From Pseudomonas alcaliphila JAB1 (GTDB lineage: Bacteria > Pseudomonadota > Gammaproteobacteria > Pseudomonadales > Pseudomonadaceae): DNA of 64,000 bases. Below are positions 44,573 through 57,772 of the stretch, one piece after another. The position numbers and the translations under genes are program-made. The notes beneath the pieces are model-generated. The model made no database searches and was not told where the DNA came from. It worked only from the letters and a program-made list of their open reading frames with translations. The stretch is taken from assembly GCF_001941865.1 (NCBI RefSeq), contig NZ_CP016162.1, positions 1,364,001-1,428,000 of the forward strand. Reading direction: 5' to 3'. The number at the start of each line of letters is the position of its first letter. The first letter of the stretch is position 1.

Positions 44573-45523
44573 TTAGCGCGCGACCAGTTCCAGCATGCGT
44601 TGCGCCTGCTGGCGTACGGCCTCACGCAACTCGACCGGCTGTTCGATGGTGAAGTCGAAGGACAGGCGTAGCAGCAGGCGAGCGAACCAGGTCGGGCTGT
44701 CGGTGCTGGTGGTCAGGCGCACGCTGTTGCCTTCGGGCATCAGCAGACCGGCGTTGCTCCCAAGTTCGGCGATGGCACCGGCGAGGTCGGTGTGCAGCTG
44801 GATACTCACCGGGTAGGCCCGTGGCAGGGTAGCGATGCTGGTATTGAGGTGGGCGGCGGCGTCGAAGGCTTCCGGCCGCTCGAAGTGGCTCTCCAGGGCG
44901 CGCACTTCGCGCAGGCGATCCAGGCGGAAAGAACGCACCGCCTGGCGTAGGTGGCAGTAGCCGCTCAGGTACCAGAAGCCCTGGCGGAACACCAAACCGT
45001 AGGGATCGACCTCGCGCTCGCTGCATTGGCCCTGATCGCTGCAATAGCTCAACCGCACCTGACGGCGCGCCTCGGCGGCGGCGGCGAGCTCGGCCAGCAG
45101 TTGCTGGTCGCCATTGGCGCGGCTGCGCGGCAGATCCAGGATGGCGCTCTGGCTCAGGGCGCGCACCCGCTGCTGCAGCCCCTTGGGCATGACCCGCTCC
45201 AGCTTGGCGCGGGCACTGGCCACCGCCATGGCGGTTTCTGCCAGGCCCAGATTGGCCGTCGCCAGCAGGCCCAGCGCCACCGCCTGGGCCTCCTCAGCCG
45301 TGAACATCAAGGGCGGCAGCTTGAAACCGGCCACCAGGCGGTAACCACCGTGCCGGCCGCGCTCGCTGGTCACCGGAATCCCCAGGTCCTCCAGATGGCG
45401 GATGTAACGGCGCAGGGTGCGGCCGTCCACCTCGAGGCGCTCGGCCAGTTCGCGGCCGCTGAGCTGGCCATGGCTTTGCAGCAGCTCCAGCAGGGCGAGC
45501 ACGCGGGTGGTGGGGCTGTTCAT
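44573..45523 (-). CDS. YafY-type WYL-domain transcriptional regulator
   Basis: 316 residues: an HTH-11 domain (LALLELLQSHGQLSGRELAERLEVDGRTLRRYI; ends quoted), then a WYL domain (VDPYGLVFRQGFWYLSGYCHLR) and a WCX C-terminal part. WYL domains sense small ligands or nucleic acid. The start at 45523 is preferred over 45559. It is divergent from the GST gene and may control the neighbouring detoxification genes. Confidence 0.87.
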   Translation of the reverse strand: MNSPTTRVLALLELLQSHGQLSGRELAERLEVDGRTLRRYIRHLEDLGIPVTSERGRHGGYRLVAGFKLPPLMFTAEEAQAVALGLLATANLGLAETAMAVASARAKLERVMPKGLQQRVRALSQSAILDLPRSRANGDQQLLAELAAAAEARRQVRLSYCSDQGQCSEREVDPYGLVFRQGFWYLSGYCHLRQAVRSFRLDRLREVRALESHFERPEAFDAAAHLNTSIATLPRAYPVSIQLHTDLAGAIAELGSNAGLLMPEGNSVRLTTSTDSPTWFARLLLRLSFDFTIEQPVELREAVRQQAQRMLELVAR

Positions 45524-45716
45524 GGGAATCGCAGGCTCCGTAGGGGGCGCTGTGCGCACCGGTCAAACCGCTAACTGTCTTGCTGCGCGCGCACTCGCTA
45601 TAAAAAACAGCGCTAGGCGATTTTATTAGGGCGGAATATAGCCTAATTGGCTCTTAGTCTGGAGGTAGGTCGACGCTAAAGGCGTGTCGGCCAACAGCAG
45701 ACAAGGAGCAACCCTT

Positions 45717-46427
45717 ATGCAACCGATACTGTTCTACGGCGTTCCGCAAGGCTGTTCGTTCGGCTCGATCGTAGCCCTCGAGTGGCTCGGCCAACCTTAT
45801 CGCCTGTGCCGGGTCGAGATGCTCGAGCAACCCTGGGACCCGCTTTTCGAGCGGATCAACCCGCTCTATCAGACGCCTGCGCTGCTGCTGGAGAACGGCG
45901 AGTTCCTGAGCGAGAGCCTGGCCATTCTCCTGAACCTGGCGGCGCGGTCGGTGGAAACGCCGCTGGGCCCACGCCAGGGCAGCGACGAGTTCGATGCACT
46001 CAACCAGATGCTGTCCTACCTGGTGACCGACTTTTTCTCCGCCTTCAACCCGCTGTGGCTGGCTTATGAAAAGGCTGAGCTGGACGAGTCGCAGCGCGAG
46101 CTGTTGCGCAGCCTCGGCGCAGAACAGGTGAAGGCGGGCTGTCGTCATCTCGATCGGTTGCTCAGCGAGCGCGACTGGCTGCTGGGGCAGCGACGCAGTC
46201 TGGCGGATGCCTACCTGAGCGGTGTCGGCCGCTGGGTCGACTACCACCAGTTGTTCGATCTGCGACACGACTACCCACATCTGGCCCGCCACCTGGCGCG
46301 GCTCGCCAACGATCCAGCGGCGCGTTTCGCTCATGCGATCGAGCAGGGCATCACGGTTGAGGGCGCTGGCGGCTTCCTCGGCCATGTGGGCTTCCAACAA
46401 CTGCGCGAAGGGTTGTGCGCAGCCTGA
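45717..46427 (+). CDS. Glutathione S-transferase family protein
   Basis: 236 residues: an N-terminal thioredoxin-like domain (ILFYGVPQGCSFGSIVALEWLG, with Ser/Cys at the usual active-site place) and ESLAILLNLA (the glutathione-binding ES motif). A helical C-terminal domain with RRSLADAYLSGVGRWVDY follows. AAGGAG precedes the ATG at 45717. It is followed by the VOC gene 20 bp later. Confidence 0.87.
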   Translation: MQPILFYGVPQGCSFGSIVALEWLGQPYRLCRVEMLEQPWDPLFERINPLYQTPALLLENGEFLSESLAILLNLAARSVETPLGPRQGSDEFDALNQMLSYLVTDFFSAFNPLWLAYEKAELDESQRELLRSLGAEQVKAGCRHLDRLLSERDWLLGQRRSLADAYLSGVGRWVDYHQLFDLRHDYPHLARHLARLANDPAARFAHAIEQGITVEGAGGFLGHVGFQQLREGLCAA

Positions 46428-46447
46428 AAACCTATGGTGAGGTTTCG

Positions 46448-46831
46448 ATGATCGACCATCTTTGTATCACCGTGGCCAACTTTCGCCGCAGTCGCGCCTG
46501 GTATCAGGCGGCCCTGGCGCCTTTGGGCTACGAGCTGAAATACGACGGCGAGCATGGCGCGGGGTTGGCCGCCGGCTTCGGTCCGCAGGCCGAGGAGCAG
46601 GCCGTGCTTTACCTGCTCAGTGCCGTCCCCGGGCGTGGCCAGTGCGAGCCGCTGGCGCATTTTTGCCTGCGTGTCGACAGCCAGGTGACAGTACAAGCCT
46701 TTCATGCCGCGGCGCTGCAGGCCGGTGGCGAAGACAATGGCCGGCCCAGCCTGCGCGAAGAATATGGCTACTACGCCGCCTTCGTGCTTGACCCCGATGG
46801 CTACAACGTCGAGGTGGCCTGTTACGTCTGA
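46448..46831 (+). CDS. VOC-family (glyoxalase/dioxygenase-fold) protein
   Basis: 127 residues: MIDHLCITVANFRRSRAWYQAAL at the start (key HLCITVAN) and DPDGYNVEVACYV at the end, where metal-ligand His and Glu lie. Substrate not predictable. GTGAGG precedes the ATG. Probably co-transcribed with the GST. It converges with the Sel1 lipoprotein gene 7 bp away. Confidence 0.85.
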   Translation: MIDHLCITVANFRRSRAWYQAALAPLGYELKYDGEHGAGLAAGFGPQAEEQAVLYLLSAVPGRGQCEPLAHFCLRVDSQVTVQAFHAAALQAGGEDNGRPSLREEYGYYAAFVLDPDGYNVEVACYV

Positions 46832-46838
46832 ACCTTCG

Positions 46839-47375
46839 TCACTGCTGGCCCAGCGCCGCGCAGGAAGGCTCGTAGCGCTGCTGGCAGGCGCTCTGGTACA
46901 GGCGCTGGGCCTGGTCAGGGTCGCGCGGCACGCCGCCTTCGCCGCGACGGTAGAGGTTGCCCAGTACATGCTGCGCCATCGGGTTGCCCGCAGCAGCTGA
47001 CTGGTTGAGGTACTTGAGCATGTCACGCTGGTTGGCGAACTCAGGGGCGTCGCGGCCGGTGTAGAGGTAGGCCAGGCTGACCGCCGCCATGGCGTGGCCC
47101 TTGTCGGCGGCCTGCTTCCACCAGTATTCGGCCTGCTTGAGGTTCTTTTCCGGCTGGCCGACGAAGTAGCTGCTGCCGAGCTGGAACTGGCTTTCCAGAT
47201 CACCACGCTGGGCCTGCTGGCGCAGTTGGTCCTGTTCGGTTTGGGTGATGGGTTGTTCGACCTGCGGCTGTTTTTCCGGCGTGCTGGGGTCTGGTTCACG
47301 CCCGGCGCAGCCCGCCAGCAACGCGAGGGCGAGCAGGGCAGTGGTAGCGTGACGCAGGTTGATCGGGCTGGGCAT
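46839..47375 (-). CDS. Sel1-repeat lipoprotein
   Basis: 178 residues, with a lipoprotein signal (LALALLAGC, modified Cys near 23), a Pro/Gln-rich linker, and three Sel1 repeats: DLESQFQLGSSYFVG, NLKQAEYWWKQAADKGHAMAAVSLAYLY and DPDQAQRLYQSACQQRYEPSCAALG. Envelope-attached scaffold of unknown partner. Confidence 0.85.
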   Translation of the reverse strand: MPSPINLRHATTALLALALLAGCAGREPDPSTPEKQPQVEQPITQTEQDQLRQQAQRGDLESQFQLGSSYFVGQPEKNLKQAEYWWKQAADKGHAMAAVSLAYLYTGRDAPEFANQRDMLKYLNQSAAAGNPMAQHVLGNLYRRGEGGVPRDPDQAQRLYQSACQQRYEPSCAALGQQ

Positions 47376-47529
47376 GGCAGAAACTCCGTAGGCGGGAAAC
47401 AGGGCAAGTCGCTATTAGGCTGACCCTGGCCACCATAGTTCGCTGTCGTTGATCAGTCTGTCGCGGTGCGACTTCACACTCGCGTCATGAACTGCAATCC
47501 TGAGCGCTGGTTTCGCTTACGAGGCAGTC

Positions 47530-48657
47530 ATGAAGATCAGTGCGGATTTCGACAGTGGCAACATTCAGGTCGTCGATGCCAGCGACCCGCAGCGCGTACT
47601 GCTGGCCATGCGGCCGGACCTCAACAGCCACCATTTCCAGTGGTTTCACTTTCAGGTCGAGGGCCTGCAACCTGGCCAGGGATATGGCTTCTGCCTGACC
47701 AATGCCGGGCAGTCGGCCTACAACCGCGCCTGGGACGGTTACCAGGCGGTGGCCAGCTACGATCAGCAGGACTGGTTTCGCGTGCCCACCCGTTATCAGG
47801 ACGGGCAACTGCACTTCGAGTTGCAGGCCGAGCACGAGCGCGCCTGGTTCGCTTATTTCGAGCCTTACCCGCGAGCGCGGCATGAACGCCTGATCGCCAA
47901 CGCGCTGGAGCGCGGCGCTGAACTGGTGGCCAGCGGCAGAAGCCTGGAAGGCCGTGATATCCAGCTACTGCGCATCGGTGGCCAGGCGGGCGCTGCGCGC
48001 AAACTGTGGATCATCGCCCAGCAGCATCCGGGGGAGCACATGGCCGAGTGGTTCATGGAGGGGCTGATCGAGCGTTTGCAGAATCCGCAGGATGCCGAGA
48101 GCGCCGCGCTGTTGGCCGAGGCAGAGTTCTATCTGGTGCCGAACATGAACCCGGACGGTGCCTATCGCGGTCATCTGCGCACCAACCATGCCGGGCAGGA
48201 CCTCAATCGCGCCTGGCAGTCAGCCAGCTCGGAGCGCAGTCCCGAAGTGCTGTTCGTGCTGCAGCACATGCAGCGTATTGGCGTCGACCTGTTCCTCGAT
48301 ATCCACGGCGACGAAGAGATCCCTCACGTGTTCACCGCCGGTTGCGAGGGCAATCCGGGCTACACCCCACGGTTGGCTGCGCTGGAGGAAGACTTCCGCA
48401 GTCGTCTGGTTGGTATCGGCGCCGAGTTTCAGACCCGTTTCGGTTATCCGCGTGACGAGCCGGGTCAAGCCAACCTGACCCTGGCCTGCAACGCCGTCGG
48501 CCAGGCCTTCGATTGCCTGTCGTTCACCATCGAGATGCCGTTCAAGGACCACGACGACAACCCGCAGCCGCGCACTGGCTGGAATGGCGCACGCTCGCAG
48601 AAGCTGGGGCAGGATGTGTTGACCGTGCTGGCGCAGATGGTCGCCACCTTGAGGTAA
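47530..48657 (+). CDS. M14-type (cytosolic carboxypeptidase-like) zinc peptidase
   Basis: 375 residues. An N-terminal beta-domain (1-125), then an M14 carboxypeptidase domain with the zinc ligands in QQHPGEHMAEWF (H..E) and DIHGDEEIPH. The substrate-side VPNMNPDGAYRGHLRTN lies between and the catalytic Glu is in TIEMPFKDH. This is the bacterial branch related to eukaryotic deglutamylases. No signal peptide, so it is probably cytoplasmic. Peptide substrate unknown. GAGG precedes the ATG. Confidence 0.9.
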   Translation: MKISADFDSGNIQVVDASDPQRVLLAMRPDLNSHHFQWFHFQVEGLQPGQGYGFCLTNAGQSAYNRAWDGYQAVASYDQQDWFRVPTRYQDGQLHFELQAEHERAWFAYFEPYPRARHERLIANALERGAELVASGRSLEGRDIQLLRIGGQAGAARKLWIIAQQHPGEHMAEWFMEGLIERLQNPQDAESAALLAEAEFYLVPNMNPDGAYRGHLRTNHAGQDLNRAWQSASSERSPEVLFVLQHMQRIGVDLFLDIHGDEEIPHVFTAGCEGNPGYTPRLAALEEDFRSRLVGIGAEFQTRFGYPRDEPGQANLTLACNAVGQAFDCLSFTIEMPFKDHDDNPQPRTGWNGARSQKLGQDVLTVLAQMVATLR

Positions 48658-48703
48658 GGGGCGCACCCTGAGGCATTCGAGTCGGTGCGCACGGGCACCC
48701 TAC
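48654..48703. repeat. Degenerate GTAGGGTGCGC-type repeat
   Basis: GGGGCGCACCC at the left and GGTGCGCACGGGCACCCTAC at the right, downstream of the carboxypeptidase gene. Arms only partly paired. Confidence 0.5.
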
Positions 48704-48725
48704 AGGGCCTGCGCTATCACAGGCA

Positions 48726-48752
48726 AAAAAAAGCCCGTCACGAGGACGGGCA
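48726..48752 (-). terminator. Rho-independent terminator of the oprD-type gene
   Basis: Read on the minus strand: ATGCCCGTC, loop CTCG, TGACGGGCT, then TTTTTTTT. It lies 53 bp beyond the porin stop. Confidence 0.88.
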
Positions 48753-48804
48753 TAAAGTGCCGTTAACACACAGGAGTCAATAGGACGCAGTGATGCGTCC
48801 GGTA

Positions 48805-50064
48805 TTACAGAATCGACAGCGGATAGTTGAAGATCAGACGGTTCTCGTGCAGATCAGCACCTACGTCGCGGCGTAGGTCGGAGTTGCGCCAACGGATGCT
48901 CAGGTTCTTCAGCGAGCCTTCCTGGATGGTGTAGGCCAGCTCGGATTCGCGGCCCCATTCCTCGGCGTTCTCGCGGGTTTTCACGCCATTGGTGTAGACG
49001 TCGATGTTGCTACCGCTGACGTAGCGGTTCATCAGGGTCAGGCCGGGAATGCCGAGGCCGGCGAAGTTGTAGTCATGGCGGATCTGCCAGGAGCGTTCTT
49101 CCGGGTTGTCATAGCTGTTGGTGAAGCCGTCGTTGACCAGAGTGCCGCCGCTGGCGCCGTCGATGCGCATGAACTTGGTGTCGCCGCTGAGCTTTTGGTA
49201 GGCAACCATGAAGCTGTTGTTGCCGGTCTTGGCAGTGAGCGCGCCCTGATAGACCTTGTTGTCCAGGTTGCCGGCCTTGGCCGCGCCTTCTTCCTTGCCG
49301 GTGACATAGCCAAGGTTGGCACCCAGGACCCAGTCACCGACCGCTTGGCTGTGGGTCAACTGCACGTAGCTCTGCTGGTAGACGTCTTCCAGGCGCGCGT
49401 GCCAGACGCCGACCATGGTGTTGTTGCCGTTGAAGCGGTACTCACCGCCGCCGAAGTTGAAGTCGTCGCCCTTCACGCCACCGAACGACATGTCTTCACG
49501 GCTGGCATCGTTGCGCTGGCTGTTCTTCCAGAACTGGCCGCCGTACAGGGTCAGGCCATCGATCTCGTTGGAAGTCAGCTGAGCGCCCTGGAAGGTTTGC
49601 GGCAGCGAGCGACCGTCGTCAGCACGCAGGATTGGCAACACGGCGAACCACTCACCGACCTTCAACTCGGTCTTGGAGATCTTGGCTTTCGCCGCCACAG
49701 CGGTGCGACCGAAGTCATCGGCCTGGCGACCGTCGTCATGCACTGGCAGCAACTGGCTGCCCGGCGTCCCACGACCACCGTCAAGCTTTACCGAGTACAG
49801 GCCCAGAACATCGAGGCCGAAACCGACGGTGCCTTGGGTGTAGCCGGAGCGGGCATCGAGAATGAAGCTCTGGGTCCAGCCTGAAGCCTGGCCCTGACCG
49901 CTCTGAGTCTGGTTCAGAAAGTTACGGTTGAAGTAATAGTTGCGCAGGCCGAGGGTGACCTTGGCGTCTTCGACGAAGCCGGCAGCGTGCGTGGTGGTCG
50001 GCATAACCAGGGCCATAGCCGTGCTGCCGAGCAGGGCCAATGGAATGATGTTGCGTGCGGTCAT
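48805..50064 (-). CDS. OprD-family outer-membrane porin
   Basis: Substrate-specific 18-strand porin of 419 residues, used in Pseudomonas for uptake of amino acids, peptides or organic acids. Signal peptide (MTARNIIPLALLGSTAMALVMPTTTHA), then GFVEDAKVTLGLRNYYFNR, the family start. Also typical are SFILDARSGYTQGTVGFGLDVLG and the ending ENRLIFNYPLSIL. The start at 50064 gives a normal signal peptide. Subfamily and ligand cannot be fixed by eye. Confidence 0.92.
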   Translation of the reverse strand: MTARNIIPLALLGSTAMALVMPTTTHAAGFVEDAKVTLGLRNYYFNRNFLNQTQSGQGQASGWTQSFILDARSGYTQGTVGFGLDVLGLYSVKLDGGRGTPGSQLLPVHDDGRQADDFGRTAVAAKAKISKTELKVGEWFAVLPILRADDGRSLPQTFQGAQLTSNEIDGLTLYGGQFWKNSQRNDASREDMSFGGVKGDDFNFGGGEYRFNGNNTMVGVWHARLEDVYQQSYVQLTHSQAVGDWVLGANLGYVTGKEEGAAKAGNLDNKVYQGALTAKTGNNSFMVAYQKLSGDTKFMRIDGASGGTLVNDGFTNSYDNPEERSWQIRHDYNFAGLGIPGLTLMNRYVSGSNIDVYTNGVKTRENAEEWGRESELAYTIQEGSLKNLSIRWRNSDLRRDVGADLHENRLIFNYPLSIL

Positions 50065-50547
50065 TGTTGTTGTGCTCCCAGTTTTTGAACGAACCATCCC
50101 CTGCCGGTCTGCATCAGGACCTGCATGATGGGAATGTTGTGTTTGCCCCGTAGAGGGCGATAGCCCGGCCGAACGCGGCCGGTCATTGCTGGTGGCTGAC
50201 GTCAGCCTCCGGCGAATCCGGTTCTATGGCGTGTGGCGGCGATGGATACCGAGCAGGCGAGGGGCTGCTGCGCTGTGGGAGAGGCGAGGGTAGTCATGTC
50301 ATGGCCCTGTTTCTTGTTGTTATCGTCGTCATATGTCGTCATACAACTTTCTGGATTATCGACAGCCTTTTTATCGCTTGTCAACGCATTGCTAGACGAA
50401 AGTCTGAGTAGGTTTTCCCCATGTAGCGGCGCTATTGGCGATGTCGCAGGCTTGCAGCGCGGTTCTGCGCAGAGCTGGTAAACCAACTGGTATCGAATTT
50501 GTTGTGTGATAACGTATGACAAATTCACTTACATCAAGGGTTTATCC
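50065..50547. other. Promoter region between the porin and isomerase genes
   Basis: 483 bp without a supported gene; the short frames here lack ribosome sites and family resemblance. It should hold the porin promoter (leftward) and the isomerase promoter (rightward). GTCATACAA (50336-50344) and GTATGACAA (50514-50522) are related half-motifs, possibly regulator sites, but the match is weak. Confidence 0.45.
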
Positions 50548-50901
50548 ATGCCGCATTGCCTGATCGAAGCCGCCCGCGAGGTGACTGAGCTGATCGCGCC
50601 GCAGGAACTGGTGCAGCTGGTGCATGACCAGGCGGCTGACACGGGACTGTTCCAGCCCGGCGAGGTCAAGGTGCGCCTGAGCCTGTACGAGCACCACTGC
50701 GTGGGTGGCGAGCCGGGGCTGTTCGTGCACCTGATCTTCTACGTGCTGGCCGGTCGCAGCGATGACGACAAGCGGGCGCTGTCGCGGCGTATCGTGCGTG
50801 CACTGGTCGAGCGCCTGCCGCAGGTGCCGGCGATCTCTCTGGACGTGCGCGACATCCGCCGCGAGGTGTTCAGCAACAGGCGCAACTGCCTGGACGATTA
50901 A
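50548..50901 (+). CDS. 5-carboxymethyl-2-hydroxymuconate isomerase family protein
   Basis: 117 residues of the tautomerase superfamily (CHMI/HpcD-type). The mature N-terminus is Pro2 ([12 protein letters not shown]), the catalytic base of the family. [13 protein letters not shown] and LSLDVRDI-like [13 protein letters not shown] follow. It acts in homoprotocatechuate breakdown in other species, but no other genes of that pathway are here. The stop overlaps the convergent soxR by 4 bp. Confidence 0.82.
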   Translation: MPHCLIEAAREVTELIAPQELVQLVHDQAADTGLFQPGEVKVRLSLYEHHCVGGEPGLFVHLIFYVLAGRSDDDKRALSRRIVRALVERLPQVPAISLDVRDIRREVFSNRRNCLDD

Positions 50902-51356
50902 TCCGTCTCCAGCAGACGTGCCCCGGCGCCCTGTTCGCCGAGTTCGTCGCTGGGGTTGCGCAGTGGGCAGTCCTGCATCGACAGGCAACCGCAACCTATA
51001 CAGCCAGTGAGCTGGTCGCGCAGCCGCGTTAGCTGCTCGATGCGCGCATCCAGGTCGCGCTGCCATTGCGCCGACAGTTGTTGCCAGTCCGCTGCCGTCG
51101 GCATGTGATCGCAGGGCAGTGTGCTCAGTGCCACACCGATATCGGCCAGGGGAATGCCCAGGCGCTGCGCCACCTTGATGATCGCGACGCGGCGCAGCAC
51201 ATCGCGTCGATAACGTCGCTGATTACCGGCATTGCGCTGGCTGTGGATCAGCCCTTTGGTCTCGTAGAAATGCAGCGTGGAAACCGCCACACCGCTGCGT
51301 TCGGCGATCTGGCCGACGCTCAGCGGGCGTTCGTGGATGGAGCGCGACGTCGTCAT
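50898..51356 (-). CDS. soxR: Redox-sensitive activator SoxR
   Basis: MerR-family regulator of 152 residues. [23 protein letters not shown], a dimerisation helix, and the [2Fe-2S] cluster cysteines in [12 protein letters not shown] (about 119-130). In Pseudomonas it responds to redox-cycling agents such as phenazines. The start at 51356 gives [15 protein letters not shown]; the long upstream frame is not used. Its operator lies in the divergent region to the right. Confidence 0.95.
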   Translation of the reverse strand: MTTSRSIHERPLSVGQIAERSGVAVSTLHFYETKGLIHSQRNAGNQRRYRRDVLRRVAIIKVAQRLGIPLADIGVALSTLPCDHMPTAADWQQLSAQWQRDLDARIEQLTRLRDQLTGCIGCGCLSMQDCPLRNPSDELGEQGAGARLLETD

Positions 51357-51367
51357 GAAAAATCCTG

Positions 51368-51398
51368 TTGACCTCAAGTTAAGTTGAGGTTTTACCCT
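51368..51398 (+). promoter_or_regulatory. SoxR box within a long-spacer promoter
   Basis: CCTCAAGTTAAGTTGAGG (51372-51389) is an 18-bp near-perfect dyad matching the Pseudomonas SoxR box. It lies between -35 TTGACC (51368-51373) and -10 TACCCT (51393-51398) with a 19-bp spacer, the over-long spacing that MerR-type activators correct. Confidence 0.9.
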
Positions 51399-51433
51399 CG
51401 CTGGCCTTGATAGACAACACCGAGGGCAATTCC

Positions 51434-52012
51434 ATGCAGGACCGCATCCGATTGGTACTGATTTACGGCAGCGTGCGAGAAGAGCGCTTCTGCGACCAGG
51501 TGGTGGCCTGGGCGCGTGAGCAGATCGAGCAGCGCAGCGAATTCGAGCTGAGTCTGGTCGATCCGGCCGTGATGTTTCGCCAGCCCGGCGAGGCACAGGA
51601 GCTCGCCGAGCGTCGGCATCAATCGCTGCAGCAGTTGCTGCGCGCCGATGCCTTTCTGATCGTCACACCGGAGTACAACCACGGCTATCCCGCGGCGCTC
51701 AAGCAGTTCATCGACGAGGTGCCGGCATCCTGGGAAGCACGGCCAGTGGGGTTCGTCAGTTATGGCGGGGTGTCCGGCGGGCTGCGCGCGGTGGAGCAAC
51801 TGCGCCAGGTGCTGGCGGAGCTGCATGCGATGACGGTGCGTGGCTCGGTGAGCTTCACCAATGCCTGGGAGCAGTTCGATGAACAGGGCCGCCTGAGCGA
51901 GCCGCGGCGCGCCAACTCGGCGTTGGCGCATACGCTGGTGCAGTTGAACTGGTGGGCGCAGACGCTGCGCGCCGGGCGCGAACGGGTGCCTTACGAGCGG
52001 ATCAGGGGGTAG
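51434..52012 (+). CDS. NADPH-dependent FMN reductase, SoxR-regulated
   Basis: 192 residues with a flavodoxin-like fold: [15 protein letters not shown] (FMN phosphate loop), [22 protein letters not shown] and [16 protein letters not shown]. It reduces quinones or flavins with NADPH. The ATG at 51434 has GAGGG upstream; it lies just downstream of the SoxR box. SoxR induction under redox-cycling stress is a confident inference. Confidence 0.9.
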   Translation: MQDRIRLVLIYGSVREERFCDQVVAWAREQIEQRSEFELSLVDPAVMFRQPGEAQELAERRHQSLQQLLRADAFLIVTPEYNHGYPAALKQFIDEVPASWEARPVGFVSYGGVSGGLRAVEQLRQVLAELHAMTVRGSVSFTNAWEQFDEQGRLSEPRRANSALAHTLVQLNWWAQTLRAGRERVPYERIRG

Positions 52013-52019
52013 AAACGAC

Positions 52020-52077
52020 GTAGCCCGGAGGCAAGCCGGGAGCTTTTCAGGGCATCCGCGGATTACATCCGGGCTAC
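52020..52077. repeat. REP-like inverted pair, GTAGCCCGGATG family
   Basis: GTAGCCCGGAGGCAAGCCGGG at the left (one base over 20 omitted here in practice; arms are about 20 bp) and CGGATTACATCCGGGCTAC at the right. Confidence 0.78.
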
Positions 52078-52090
52078 GGAGTAGTCATCT

Positions 52091-52142
52091 GTAGGGCGGG
52101 CGCAACCCGCCAGGGCTATGTGGCGGGTTTCACCCGCCCTAC
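52091..52142. repeat. GTAGGGCGGG...CCCGCCCTAC repeat
   Basis: GTAGGGCGGGCGCAACCCGCC and GGCGGGTTTCACCCGCCCTAC form an inverted pair with a 10-nt centre. Confidence 0.8.
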
Positions 52143-52172
52143 GAACTACGGAGCAGAGGGCGCGCGATGAGT

Positions 52173-52241
52173 GTAGGAGCCTCGCCCCGAGGCGAAGCTT
52201 TTGCGTCTTTCGGCGCATTCGCCGCGAGGCGCGGCTCCTAC
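52173..52241. repeat. REP-like inverted pair, GTAGGAGC family
   Basis: GTAGGAGCCTCGCCCCGAGG at the left and GCCGCGAGGCGCGGCTCCTAC at the right. Three repeat units occupy the 250-bp convergent gap before gcvT. Confidence 0.8.
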
Positions 52242-52262
52242 AGAGCAGGGCTACGTTGCGAA

Positions 52263-53387
52263 TCAGCCGCGGTAGTAGCGCTGCGGCACGAACGGGGTCT
52301 TGGCGACTTTCATCGCCACGCGCTTGCCGCGCACCACCGCCCACACATCGCTGTCGATGGCGGTGTGGCTGGCGTTGACGTAACCCATGGCCACCGGCGC
52401 GCCCAGGCTCGGGCCGAAGCCGCCGCTGCACACCTGGCCGATCACCTGGCCGTCGGCATCGACGATTTCCGCGCCTTCGCGCACCGGCACGCGCTCCTGC
52501 GGCAGCAGGCCGACACGCTTTCTCGGCACGCCTTCGCGTTGCTGGGCGAAGATACGCTCGGCACCCGGGAAGTTGCCGGCGCGCTCGCCATCGGCACGAC
52601 GCACCTTGGAGATGGCCCACAGCAGGCTGGCCTCGATCGGCGTGGTGGCGCTGCTCATGTCGTGGCCGTACAGGCACAGGCCGGCTTCCAGGCGCAGCGA
52701 GTCACGCGCGCCGAGGCCGATGGCTTCGACTTCCACTTCGGCCAGCAGGCTGCGCGCCAGGGCTTCGGCCTGGTCGACGGCGACGGAAATCTCGTAACCG
52801 TCTTCGCCGGTGTAGCCGCTGCGGCTGACGATGCACTCGCTGCCCAACAGGCGCACACGGGCCACCTGCATGAAGGTCATCTTGCTCACTTCCGGGGCCA
52901 GGCGGGCCAGCACGTCGACCGCTTTCGGCCCTTGCAGGGCGAGCAGGGCGCGCTCTTCGAACAGGCACTCGATCTGGCACTGCTCGCCGATATGCTTCTG
53001 CAGGTGGGCCAGGTCCTGATCCTTGCAGGCGGCGTTGACCACCAGGTACAGGGTGTCGTCGCCCAGGTTGGCGACCATCAGGTCGTCGAGGATGCCGCCC
53101 TGAGCGTCGGTGAACATGGCGTAGCGCTGCATGCCCACCGGCAGGTCGATGATGTCCACCGGCACCAGGGTTTCCAGGGCGCGCGCGGCGTTTTCGCCAC
53201 GCAGCAGGATCTGGCCCATGTGCGAGACGTCGAACAGGCCGGCGGCCTCGCGGGTGTGCAGGTGCTCCTTCATCACGCCCAGCGGGTATTGCACGGGCAT
53301 GTCATAGCCGGCGAAGGGCACCATGCGCGCGCCGAGTTCGAGGTGCAGGGCATGCAGCGGAGTCTTGGCGAGAGTTTCAGTGGTCAT
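52263..53387 (-). CDS. gcvT: Glycine cleavage system T protein (aminomethyltransferase)
   Basis: Transfers the methylene group from the aminomethyl-lipoyl H protein to tetrahydrofolate, releasing ammonia. 374 residues with HALHLELGARMVPFAGYDMPVQY, FDVSHMGQ, SRSGYTGEDGYEIS and LRLEAGLCLYGHD. Last gene of the gcvH-gcvP-glyA-gcvT operon, 69 bp after glyA. In P. aeruginosa sdaA lies between glyA2 and gcvT2; it is missing here. Confidence 0.95.
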   Translation of the reverse strand: MTTETLAKTPLHALHLELGARMVPFAGYDMPVQYPLGVMKEHLHTREAAGLFDVSHMGQILLRGENAARALETLVPVDIIDLPVGMQRYAMFTDAQGGILDDLMVANLGDDTLYLVVNAACKDQDLAHLQKHIGEQCQIECLFEERALLALQGPKAVDVLARLAPEVSKMTFMQVARVRLLGSECIVSRSGYTGEDGYEISVAVDQAEALARSLLAEVEVEAIGLGARDSLRLEAGLCLYGHDMSSATTPIEASLLWAISKVRRADGERAGNFPGAERIFAQQREGVPRKRVGLLPQERVPVREGAEIVDADGQVIGQVCSGGFGPSLGAPVAMGYVNASHTAIDSDVWAVVRGKRVAMKVAKTPFVPQRYYRG

Positions 53388-53456
53388 GTCGATTTCCTGT
53401 TGGGTGCGCCGCGCGCACCGGTTGGGGCCGCCGCGCGGCCCGTGGTAAGTCGGGTA

Positions 53457-54710
<1,254 letters not shown>

Positions 54711-54789
54711 GGTGAGGCCCTCTTTATTGTTTTTTCGGGATGCAGTCGGCCCGCCCCAGTGAGGGGAGCCGAAAGGAATCGGGGTGGAT

Positions 54790-54895
54790 GTAGCCCGGAT
54801 GCAATCCGGGGCACGAGGTTATGTAGGAGCCGGGGGGGCGCCCAGTCCTTGCCGGCGATGGCGGTTGCCATGATCGCCAGCAAGCTGGCTCCTAC
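54790..54895. repeat. Two REP units inside the gcv operon
   Basis: A single GTAGCCCGGATGCAATCCGG arm at 54790-54811 and a GTAGGAGC...GCTCCTAC pair at 54823-54895. They lie between gcvP and glyA and could uncouple expression of the two genes. Confidence 0.75.
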
Positions 54896-54910
54896 AGTAT
54901 TTCACCGTGC

Positions 54911-57763
<2,853 letters not shown>

Positions 57764-57772
57764 GGCGGTCAC

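Noticed and set aside
50336..50522. GTCATACAA and GTATGACAA half-motifs as operators of the OprD-type gene
   Set aside because: Only two loosely related half-sites 180 bp apart; not enough to claim a regulator site.
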